Shown here piece by piece: positions 1 through 4,968 of a stretch of 5,153 nt of DNA. The position numbers and the translations under genes were made by a program. The DNA comes from Bacteriovorax stolpii (GTDB lineage: Bacteria > Bdellovibrionota > Bacteriovoracia > Bacteriovoracales > Bacteriovoracaceae): contig CAMDDI010000220.1 in assembly GCA_945890905.1 (NCBI GenBank), positions 1-5,153 on the forward strand, written 5' to 3'. Below the pieces are notes generated by a model, which saw only the letters and a program-made list of their open reading frames with translations, searched no databases and was not told the DNA's origin. The stretch's first letter is position 1. Each line of letters starts with the position of its first letter.

Positions 1-8
1 GCATCCAT
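1..8 (-). CDS. start of an unknown gene, running off the left edge
   Basis: Read on the minus strand, an ATG at base 8 begins ATG-GAT-GC and leaves the window. It is called only because the sequence before it, AAGGGGG (bases 21-15), is an excellent Shine-Dalgarno site six bases from the ATG, like those of the other minus-strand genes here. A second in-frame-independent ATG at base 4 lies 10 bases from the same site and fits less well. Too few codons are visible to name a product. If real, the gene lies downstream of the four-gene operon on the same strand, separated from it by about 360 bp holding hairpins and RNA element A. Confidence 0.45.
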
Positions 9-14
9 ATATTT

Positions 15-21
15 CCCCCTT
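15..21 (-). promoter_or_regulatory. strong ribosome binding site for the left-edge gene
   Basis: AAGGGGG on the minus strand sits six bases (AAATAT) before the ATG at base 8. It is the main reason for placing a gene start at the left edge. Confidence 0.5.
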
Positions 22-73
22 AAAGACCTAATGATCGGTATAAATTGTGAATGACTGGAGTATGAAAAGTGCG

Positions 74-95
74 AATCTCGTGAAGACACGAGGTT
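74..95. other. nine-base-pair hairpin in the leader of the left-edge gene
   Basis: The core is CTCGTG-AAGA-CACGAG (77-92), a perfect 6-bp stem with a four-base loop. A T-G pair and two A-T pairs extend it to 9 bp (74-95). It lies about 65 bases upstream of the left-edge ATG on the minus strand. There the loop is TCTT, and the stem is followed by CGCACTTTTC, whose short T-run is too distant and weak to make a confident terminator. It could be a leader hairpin, a transcript-end stabiliser or an operator dyad; the sequence does not decide. Confidence 0.5.
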
Positions 96-137
96 AATGA
101 AACTGTGGAGAATAGCTGAGAGAAACACATTGGCTTT

Positions 138-162
138 ACCAAAAGACCATTGGGCCTTTGGT
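138..162 (-). terminator. terminator-like hairpin at the 3' side of the envelope operon
   Basis: On the minus strand, AAAGGCC (159-153), loop CAAT and GGTCTTT (148-142) form a 7-bp stem with one G-U pair, and the 3' arm merges into a TCTTTT run (146-141). The outer ACCAAA/TTTGGT bases (138-162) extend the dyad. As minus-strand RNA there is an extra G-U pair where the plus strand would have an A-C mismatch, so the minus direction fits better. It could end the transcript of the four-gene operon, whose last stop codon is about 210 bases upstream. The T-run is short and interrupted, so the call is tentative. Confidence 0.35.
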
Positions 163-365
163 GTTTTCTCGATTTGGGTACAACAAACGTGCAACTAGAA
201 AGAACGTCCAACATTAAATCGAGAGGGCAATTAGGCTATTCTACTCTGTTAAAATTCAATTTCAATTTGGGAAAGAGGAATAATTCAATTATGGTTTACT
301 TAATAATGCTTGGGTAGGTGATGCCCACAGAGGCAGTCAGCACTCATAGTGAGTGCCAACTTTTT
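162..365 (+). ncRNA. putative structured RNA, copy A (unknown family)
   Basis: This gene-free stretch is homologous in its ends to copy B (4026-4206), in the same orientation. The 5' part is a long stem: bases 162-175 pair with 216-229 (14 pairs, three of them U-G), and G176-G177 add two G-U pairs with 214-215. As plus-strand RNA all pair; on the minus strand the five wobbles would become A-C mismatches. Inside is a conserved core, CAACA and ACGT (187-190) facing ACGT (204-207) and CCAACA. The middle (about 230-339) is poorly conserved and has three TTCAATT copies (255-261, 261-267, 284-290). The 3' end is a 7-bp hairpin plus T-run. It converges on the operon's last gene. No promoter is obvious. 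The alternative is a minus-strand leader element or a DNA-level repeat. Confidence 0.5.
340..365 (+). terminator. intrinsic terminator of RNA copy A
   Basis: GCACTCA (340-346), loop TAG and TGAGTGC (350-356) form a perfect 7-bp stem. CAAC and then TTTTT (361-365) follow. The T-run is only on the plus-strand side; in the other direction the hairpin is followed by mixed sequence. The T-run starts four bases after the stem, which is slightly late. The stretch TGCCAACTTTTTGTGG is repeated almost exactly at the end of copy B. Confidence 0.55.
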
Positions 366-369
366 GTGG

Positions 370-618
370 CTAGCGAAGAGTTTCAATATCTTTCTTAATG
401 AAGGGATCAAAATCCTTACGGGTATAAAGATCAAGTTCAAAGATCTTTCTTTCCCGCTCACGAACTGAAATATCTCCAGGAGCAATGAGCTGACCCTTAA
501 CCTCAAGATTTCCCAGATCGAATTTTTCATATTTTTTATACTGGTAGATCACTTTCTGATCTTCACCGAAAGCATCCCCGATCAAATAGAGACCTAACAA
601 AAAAGTAAAAATTCTCAT
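370..618 (-). CDS. small exported protein, last gene of the envelope operon
   Basis: An 82-residue protein with a signal peptide: MRIFTFLLGLYLIGDAFG, with a likely cut after A-F-G at residue 18. The mature part of about 64 residues is highly charged, with YKKYEKFDLGNLEVKG (27-42), an RERERK run (53-58) and a C-terminal YTRKDFDPFIKKDIETLR (65-82). There is no second membrane segment and no Cys, so it is probably periplasmic. Its ATG overlaps the TGA of the TPR gene (ATGA, 618-615). AAGGGG stands seven bases upstream inside that gene, indicating translational coupling. The pattern 'DF..L.V.G.L..PG....R.R..F....R..F.P.....' reminds me of short conserved tails in gliding-cluster proteins of myxobacteria and Bdellovibrio; that is recollection, not a search. 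The gene stops at 370, within the conserved end of RNA copy A. Specific function unknown. Confidence 0.85.
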   Translation of the reverse strand: MRIFTFLLGLYLIGDAFGEDQKVIYQYKKYEKFDLGNLEVKGQLIAPGDISVRERERKIFELDLYTRKDFDPFIKKDIETLR

Positions 619-2048
619 GGCTGGTCCCCTTCTTTAACAACTGGCTCTTCAGGAGTTTCCGTAGGCTCTGGTTCTTTTCGTAAGGTCTGACAATTGGATT
701 TTAATCCCAAAGAGTAATCTCCCAACTCGTCGGCCCAAAACGCTCCCTGGAAAGTCCAGAACTCTTCAAAGCGCGTGCGTTTGACGTTGGAGTAATCTCC
801 GCGACTTCGATCGGCGATGAGCTTCTTATTCCCATAGACCAAATCTTTTTTACGAGAGAGCACTTCAAGATTGAGCTTGAAAAGTTCTGAAGAAAAGAAT
901 GGAACCGTTTGCAAGAACTGAAAGATGTCGGTCTTAGCGTTGTAATTAATTTTGGCAATCATGTTATCGCGAACTTCACCCAGGTGACCCAAAAGTCTTT
1001 TTTGAACTTCTGGTTTTTCATTCTGAGCTATACGCTTAATCTCTTGATTGAGCTTAAAGACAGAATTGAAGTCTAAACTAAACCGAGTCTCTTTTTTAAG
1101 TCTGGTAATAATATGGCGAACAAAGTCTTCGTGTTTCTTGAGATCTTCACCCGGTTTGAACATCAAATTATAAAAATAGTTCTGAGAATTCACATTACTG
1201 CGAAGAACTGCTTCAAGAGAGGTAAAACGCGGACGGTATGATTGGTAATACTGATTGATAATAACTAGAGTGTCGTCATAAAGGCAGAGTCTGAAATAGG
1301 CCAGGGCCGCCAGATACTCTGCTTCAGGAAAAAAGTAAGTATCAAGTAAGGGAGACTTGTAAGTCACAAGAAGACCTAAGGTGCGGTTAAAGTCACCTTT
1401 CTGATAGTAGACCCATGCTTTTTCCAACAGAAGGTAAGGCCATTTGTAGGACTGCTTGGGAATTTTATTATAGGCCTCAAGAGATTTGTCATACTCTCCT
1501 GTTTTATAAAAGTGACGGGCCTTATTCACTAAGCAGATCTCATACACCATCCGGAAGTAGCGCTGAATCTTCTCACTGGGTGCAGCCTTTTCATCTTTTT
1601 CAGCACTGGCCAGACAAGCTTGGAAAGCATCAAATTCTTTAGGAATGTCTCCACTAAGAGCGTGAATATTACTTTCAAGAAGTTTGGTTTCAGGGTAAAA
1701 GCGATGGTCTGGATGGACCAAGGCAAAGTAGTCCATGGCCTTCTTAGTATTTTTATCCCGGATGGCCTGACGTCCAAGAATGAAGCGCGTGGATGACGTA
1801 GGAAATCTCGCCAAGAGTGAAGGCTCATAATCTTCTAAGAGTTCAATTCCGGTATAATACAAAAGATCTTCAAGGCGACTAAGAAGATCTTTAGTTACAT
1901 CTTTATTATAATTTTCTCTAAAAAATTCATTAAGAGCAGCATAATAATACTTTTTGTCTTCAAGCTTTTGAGAAAGAGGCACTTTGGTTTCTGCTGACCA
2001 CAAATTTCCTGAGATCACTAAGAGAAGGGCAAAAAACAACTTCTTCAT
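615..2048 (-). CDS. exported tetratricopeptide-repeat (TPR) protein, envelope scaffold
   Basis: A 477-residue protein with an N-terminal signal peptide (MKKLFFALLLVISGNLWSA, about residues 1-19), so probably periplasmic. Helical repeat pairs of TPR type are visible at about 100-135, 174-200 (ARHFYKTGEYDKSLEAYNKI), 207-230 (LLEKAWVYYQKGDFNRTLGL) and 241-270 (PEAEYLAALAYFRLCLYDDT). The second half (290-420) is helical without clear repeats. Near the end is an aromatic motif, FEEFWTFQGAFWADELGDYS (427-446), then an acidic, Pro-rich tail (458-477). I recall similar 'YWPF-GE-W-DELG-Y' endings in TPR proteins of myxobacterial and Bdellovibrio envelope clusters. TPRs hold protein complexes together, so a scaffold between the neighbouring barrel and lipoprotein is inferred. 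The start at 2048 is chosen over the ATG at 2054 because AAGGA (2058-2054) is five bases from it and abuts the other. Confidence 0.88.
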   Translation of the reverse strand: MKKLFFALLLVISGNLWSAETKVPLSQKLEDKKYYYAALNEFFRENYNKDVTKDLLSRLEDLLYYTGIELLEDYEPSLLARFPTSSTRFILGRQAIRDKNTKKAMDYFALVHPDHRFYPETKLLESNIHALSGDIPKEFDAFQACLASAEKDEKAAPSEKIQRYFRMVYEICLVNKARHFYKTGEYDKSLEAYNKIPKQSYKWPYLLLEKAWVYYQKGDFNRTLGLLVTYKSPLLDTYFFPEAEYLAALAYFRLCLYDDTLVIINQYYQSYRPRFTSLEAVLRSNVNSQNYFYNLMFKPGEDLKKHEDFVRHIITRLKKETRFSLDFNSVFKLNQEIKRIAQNEKPEVQKRLLGHLGEVRDNMIAKINYNAKTDIFQFLQTVPFFSSELFKLNLEVLSRKKDLVYGNKKLIADRSRGDYSNVKRTRFEEFWTFQGAFWADELGDYSLGLKSNCQTLRKEPEPTETPEEPVVKEGDQP

Positions 2049-2053
2049 ATCCA

Positions 2054-2058
2054 TCCTT
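2054..2058 (-). promoter_or_regulatory. ribosome binding site that fixes the TPR gene start
   Basis: AAGGA on the minus strand overlaps the TAA stop of the barrel gene (2059-2057). It is five bases before the ATG at 2048 but directly adjacent to the ATG at 2054, so the shorter start is preferred. Stop codon and ribosome site share bases, which suggests coupled translation. Confidence 0.65.
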
Positions 2059-2755
2059 AGAATGAAAATCCAACACTCATAATCACATCTGTGTTTGTGC
2101 GGAATTTATCGGACTTAGGATTTCGAGGTCCTGGAGCACGGTAATAAGTATTCATGTACTCTAGTCCAACGTGGACTCGTTCAGTTAAGTGAAGTTTGAC
2201 ATTGGTCTTGGCCACCGCACCCGTATAATTTTTATTTGTAAAATTGTTAGGAGCATTGGTGACTCTAACGGATTTTAAATTACTGGAAGTTTGGACTTGG
2301 CTGAATCCCCCACCAAAAGACCAGTCAAAGTAGAAAATCTGATTGAAGGTGTTAATTTTTCCGTAAAACGGAGACCAAATGGCCAGGGCACCAGCATTAG
2401 ATTTTATTTTTCTGACAAAAGGTTCAGTACTGTTAACAGAGCGAACGTTTTGGTACTCATCATTATTTGAGTTCCAGTAATTGTTATAGAAAATTTCTAC
2501 CGCCCATTCTTCATGAATGTAATAACCGGACTTTAATTGAAAACCAGAAGTATCCTGAAATTTAGAAGTGAAGTTGGTCAAGTAACCTACGTCAGCGTAA
2601 AAGGTGTGTTCTTTTTTGTAGAGTTTGTTTTGAAGAACATAAACTTTCTTATCAGGATCAAGCCAGAGGAAGTCATAAAGTGACTTCTCTCCGGCATGAA
2701 TATCGCGAGTGAATAGTAATGCCAATCCTATGGCAAGAACTGAAAGCTTTAACAT
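2057..2755 (-). CDS. outer-membrane beta-barrel protein, 'myx-plus' type
   Basis: A 232-residue protein with a signal peptide (residues 1-21, cut after I-H-A). The mature part alternates hydrophobic and polar residues as in transmembrane beta strands, for example TFYADVGYLTNF (51-62), WAVEIFYNNYW (84-94), FNQIFYFDWSFGGGFSQV (137-154) and VHVGLEYMNTYY (194-205). It ends in DVIMSVGFSF, with the C-terminal Phe expected for BAM-dependent insertion. The N-terminal LWLDPDKKVYVLQNKLYKK (30-48) and the central WSPFYGKIN (127-135) fit my memory of the delta-proteobacterial outer membrane beta-barrel family (TIGR04565-like) found near gliding and envelope genes. AGGGG lies five bases before the ATG. 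The gene starts 26 bp after the VWA stop and ends against the TPR gene. Its size suggests an 8-stranded barrel. Ligand or partner unknown. Confidence 0.85.
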   Translation of the reverse strand: MLKLSVLAIGLALLFTRDIHAGEKSLYDFLWLDPDKKVYVLQNKLYKKEHTFYADVGYLTNFTSKFQDTSGFQLKSGYYIHEEWAVEIFYNNYWNSNNDEYQNVRSVNSTEPFVRKIKSNAGALAIWSPFYGKINTFNQIFYFDWSFGGGFSQVQTSSNLKSVRVTNAPNNFTNKNYTGAVAKTNVKLHLTERVHVGLEYMNTYYRAPGPRNPKSDKFRTNTDVIMSVGFSF

Positions 2756-2781
2756 ACACGCCCCTCATTGGTCGTTTGTTT

Positions 2782-3990
2782 TTATTTCTGATAAGTAACT
2801 TTAACAGTTGCACCCACTGGAGGCAAGTTTCCCGAAGCGAATTTGATGGATCTAGAAGAGGCATCATAGCTATAGCTGGTAGTTTCCACGTTATTTACAT
2901 AAACGCGAAGAGTTCCAGAGATGGGTGTATTCGCCAGAGCAAAACTATCAAGAAGGTTAATGATCTCGTCCCCCATTTCAGACAATACAGTTGAAAAGTT
3001 CTGAGTGATATCGGCTACTGTACCTGCTGTAAGGTTAGAAACATCAGCATAGCGTTGAAACCCAGTAGATACATTCCCAGCGTTGTTGGACAGAGTCTTA
3101 TCCACTATTGAATACACTTTTACTAACCCAGCAGAAGACTTCAATGCTTTAAAGACGTTCGCGTACTGCGTAGGCGTTTTTGATAATGACTGATCTTCTT
3201 CGTCTGAAATAATCACGATAGCGAGATACGCATCCGAGCGCATCCAAGTTGAAGCATACTTGGTCATAAAGCCTTCAGCACTCTCAAGACCTTTTTCTCT
3301 ACCTGAACCAACAATCCCTACATTCACTAGATTTTTAAAATCTAAAAGGAATTGAGCTTCGCTGGCATGTGCCTTAGCTGAAGTCAATTTGGTATCAGAA
3401 CCAGAGACCATGTTCCCTCTTCTATCAGCGGTACTTGCATCAGTAGTTGTGATCCCCATCTTGAAGTCCACATTTTTTGTGATGAAGTCAGTGATAAAGT
3501 CACTAAAGTAGTCACCAAGGTCAGCCTGTTCGTCGGCCATTGAACCAGAGTCATCCACAACCCAAAGAATATCCAGTTTCTTTGTTTGTGAAGCACTCTG
3601 ACTGAAATTTTCTGTAACACTTACGCCACCAGTTGAAGTCCCACCTGCAGTTCCACCAGTTGTACTTGTACCGCCAGTTGTTGTTCCACCAGTTGTACTT
3701 GTTCCACCAGTTGTTGTACCGCCAGTTGTTGTACCGCCAGTTGAAGAGCCAGTGGTGGTACCTCCACTAGTACCACCATTAACCCCACTGCTCACTCCGC
3801 CTTGAGTGGTTCCAGACGTACTCGTCCCTCCATCGACTCCACCTTCTACCGATCCTGTGGTTGTGGTTCCGTCTAGACTATCTAAATATTCTTTTTCATA
3901 AAATTCGTCTTTGTTACAACTCACAAGAGTGAAACAAAAGAGAAATGGAAGACATAATTGTCTTACTGAAGTGTTTGTTAAGTGTTTCAT
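2782..3990 (-). CDS. VWA-domain lipoprotein with Gly/Thr-rich linker
   Basis: A 402-residue lipoprotein. The signal peptide ends in the lipobox L-V-S-C, with lipidated Cys25 followed by Asn. Residues 41-123 are a low-complexity Gly/Thr/Ser linker built of GGTTT and GGTST units. The von Willebrand A domain covers about 137-350: KKLDILWVVDDSGSM carries the metal-site motif D146-x-S148-x-S150, and IVIISDEED supplies the Asp near 263. The second metal-site Thr is not obvious; SGREKGLESAEGF (228-241) holds the corresponding position. The C-terminal 355-402 (SGTLRVYVNNVE ... VGATVKVTYQK) looks like a small beta domain. VWA domains bind protein ligands through a divalent metal, so a surface or periplasmic adhesion or assembly role is likely. 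It is first in the operon, with AGGA five bases before the ATG. RNA copy B lies just upstream on the opposite strand. Confidence 0.88.
   Translation of the reverse strand: MKHLTNTSVRQLCLPFLFCFTLVSCNKDEFYEKEYLDSLDGTTTTGSVEGGVDGGTSTSGTTQGGVSSGVNGGTSGGTTTGSSTGGTTTGGTTTGGTSTTGGTTTGGTSTTGGTAGGTSTGGVSVTENFSQSASQTKKLDILWVVDDSGSMADEQADLGDYFSDFITDFITKNVDFKMGITTTDASTADRRGNMVSGSDTKLTSAKAHASEAQFLLDFKNLVNVGIVGSGREKGLESAEGFMTKYASTWMRSDAYLAIVIISDEEDQSLSKTPTQYANVFKALKSSAGLVKVYSIVDKTLSNNAGNVSTGFQRYADVSNLTAGTVADITQNFSTVLSEMGDEIINLLDSFALANTPISGTLRVYVNNVETTSYSYDASSRSIKFASGNLPPVGATVKVTYQK
3629..3865 (-). repeat. in-frame minisatellite coding the Gly/Thr linker
   Basis: Imperfect 15- and 18-bp units code for GGTTT and GGTST-type repeats. 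The clearest higher-order repeat is a 33-bp unit present twice in tandem (3653-3685 and 3686-3718) with few differences, followed by two 15-bp units beginning at 3719 and 3734. All unit lengths are multiples of three, so copy changes would lengthen or shorten the linker without breaking the frame. Confidence 0.8.
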
Positions 3991-4025
3991 GGAAATCCTG
4001 AAACAGACTTTTGAGCCTTAGATTC

Positions 4026-4206
4026 TTTTCGATTTTTGTATCAACATACGTGCAGCGGGTAGTAACGTCCAACAACAAAATCGAAAAAACAAAATGTAGT
4101 AACTTGAACTCATTCTACCTCTTGCAGATTTTTTATCAACGCTGATTTGACGAATTCTTCCAAAGTTTAGGAGTTTGAATCGGTTACCAATAGTTGCCAA
4201 TTTTTT
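4026..4206 (+). ncRNA. putative structured RNA, copy B (unknown family)
   Basis: This is the second copy of the element at 162-365. The 5' stem is 11 perfect pairs, TTTTCGATTTT (4026-4036) with AAAATCGAAAA (4077-4088, less the loop side). Next to the shared TCGA it has T-A where copy A has C-G, a compensating change. The core repeats that of copy A: GTATCAACA, ACGT (4048-4051), ACGT (4065-4068) and CCAACA. The apical loop differs. The middle (about 4090-4180) is barely conserved. The end is the shared TGCCAATTTTTTGTGG. The element lies between two minus-strand genes, antisense to their direction, and its 5' stem is 36 bases from the VWA start codon. It could therefore also act in the leader of that operon, although wobble and T-run asymmetry favour the plus strand. 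No confident promoter is seen; TAGATT at 4019-4024 is a weak -10 candidate. Confidence 0.5.
4182..4206 (+). terminator. intrinsic terminator of RNA copy B
   Basis: GGTTAC (4182-4187), loop CAATA and GTTGCC (4193-4198) form a 6-bp stem with one U-G pair and one U-U mismatch. AA and then TTTTTT (4201-4206) follow. It occupies the same place as the terminator of copy A, with a different 5' arm. The U-G pair would be a mismatch on the minus strand. Confidence 0.45.
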
Positions 4207-4213
4207 GTGGATT

Positions 4214-4233
4214 GCGCCTCAAAAAAAAGGCAC
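4214..4233 (-). terminator. hairpin after the small-lipoprotein gene
   Basis: On the minus strand GTGCCT (4233-4228) pairs with AGGCGC (4219-4214), six pairs including one U-G, around a T-rich loop. It lies 18 bases after the lipoprotein stop. No T-run follows, so it is a weak terminator candidate and may only protect the transcript end. Read on the plus strand the stem has a mismatch but is followed by TTTT, so a backup plus-strand terminator is also possible. Confidence 0.3.
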
Positions 4234-4250
4234 TTTTCATAGGGAGAAGA

Positions 4251-4859
4251 TTAAAAACCGAGACTTAAGGAGAAGTCCTTGCTTTTAGGGTCTTTTTTGA
4301 ATTCTTGGACAACGTTTGCAAAGTCATTGCCGATGACAAGTTCGCATAACCCGGTCTTAGAACTAAATGGATAACGGTTAAAAAATTTCATCACTTTGAG
4401 TTCTGGCAAATGTTCAGGTCCAACTTTCGGGCATTGGGCTATCAGAGTTCCGGCATAAGTCCGTGACTTTTTAACCGTAAAGACAAACTTCTGAGTGGTG
4501 TTCATGGCGTGGAATTCTTCTTCCCCTATTTTGAAGCCAACAACCTGCCAGTGACCACGGGTGATAGGATGGTAGGATAAATTTGCAATTAAAGGAAAGT
4601 TTAGCTCTTCTTCAGTATCTACACTCATCAAGATCAAAGTGATTTCTTCCGGTGCTGTGAGCTCCCACAGAACCTGGGCCTTACGCTTAAGTGCCTTATT
4701 CTTTTCCTCGGGAGTTTTTTTGCTCACTGGTGTCTTAGGCTTTATGGCCACCTTTTTTAAGGGATTATCATGGCCCACAGGGTGCTGATTGGCACGCTCA
4801 AGTGCGCAACTTGTGACCATAAAGGCTACCAATAGAAGGGAGACAATCTTTTCTGTCAT
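4251..4859 (-). CDS. lipoprotein of unknown function
   Basis: A 202-residue protein with a lipoprotein signal: MTEKIVSLLLVAFMVTSC, Cys18 in the lipobox V-T-S-C. A Lys/Pro-rich stretch follows (34-62), which looks like a flexible basic linker. The C-terminal domain of about 140 residues (63-202) is rich in predicted beta strands (ITLILMSV, HWQVVGFKIG, KFVFTVKK, AGTLIAQC) and ends in DFSLSLGF. It contains two Cys (143 and 172) that could form a disulfide. I do not recognise the family. The reading frame stays open far upstream, but that part is antisense to tcdA, and the signal peptide sets the start at 4859. No Shine-Dalgarno site stands at normal distance; AGGG is 17 bases away. A TATTAT box ends six bases before the ATG, so a leaderless transcript is possible. 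It is on the operon's strand but separated from it by about 260 bp. Confidence 0.8.
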   Translation of the reverse strand: MTEKIVSLLLVAFMVTSCALERANQHPVGHDNPLKKVAIKPKTPVSKKTPEEKNKALKRKAQVLWELTAPEEITLILMSVDTEEELNFPLIANLSYHPITRGHWQVVGFKIGEEEFHAMNTTQKFVFTVKKSRTYAGTLIAQCPKVGPEHLPELKVMKFFNRYPFSSKTGLCELVIGNDFANVVQEFKKDPKSKDFSLSLGF

Positions 4860-4869
4860 GATATATAAT
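4840..4869 (+). promoter_or_regulatory. probable promoter for tcdA
   Basis: A perfect TATAAT at 4864-4869 is preceded, with an 18-base spacer, by GAGACA (4840-4845; four of six consensus -35 bases). Transcription would start near 4876, giving a leader of about 90 bases before the preferred tcdA start. The box lies over the start of the divergent lipoprotein gene. A minus-strand TATTAT (4870-4865) overlaps it almost completely, so the two genes may compete for polymerase. Confidence 0.5.
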
Positions 4870-4968
4870 ATGTCATCCCTGATTGATTTCTGCAAGGCCC
4901 AAACACGAGATGAGATTCTTGAAGCCGGCAGACACTTAAAATTAATACTTTGGCGAGGCGTGATGGAT

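Noticed and set aside
179..250. Integron attC site (GTCCAAC resembles an R-box)
   Set aside because: No properly spaced GTTRRRY partner in either copy, no integrase and no gene-cassette arrangement.
291..317. 8-codon ORF with GAGGA upstream in RNA copy A
   Set aside because: Spacing of 11 bases is poor and copy B has no matching ORF, so a coding role is not supported.
3629..3865. CRISPR-like array
   Set aside because: The repeats are coding, in frame, without spacers, and form a Gly/Thr protein linker.
4026..4088. Known riboswitch (c-di-GMP, TPP, cobalamin or similar) upstream of the VWA gene
   Set aside because: None of the conserved core sequences of these classes that I know is present, and pairing favours the opposite strand.
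4018..4200. 60-codon minus-strand reading frame with a TTG start
   Set aside because: It lies inside RNA copy B, has no ribosome site, reads through both stem arms and has no counterpart frame in copy A.
4857..4877. 6-codon upstream ORF ending in the ATGA of the small lipoprotein start
   Set aside because: Its AGGG directly abuts the ATG, so ribosome spacing is unsuitable; it is probably chance.
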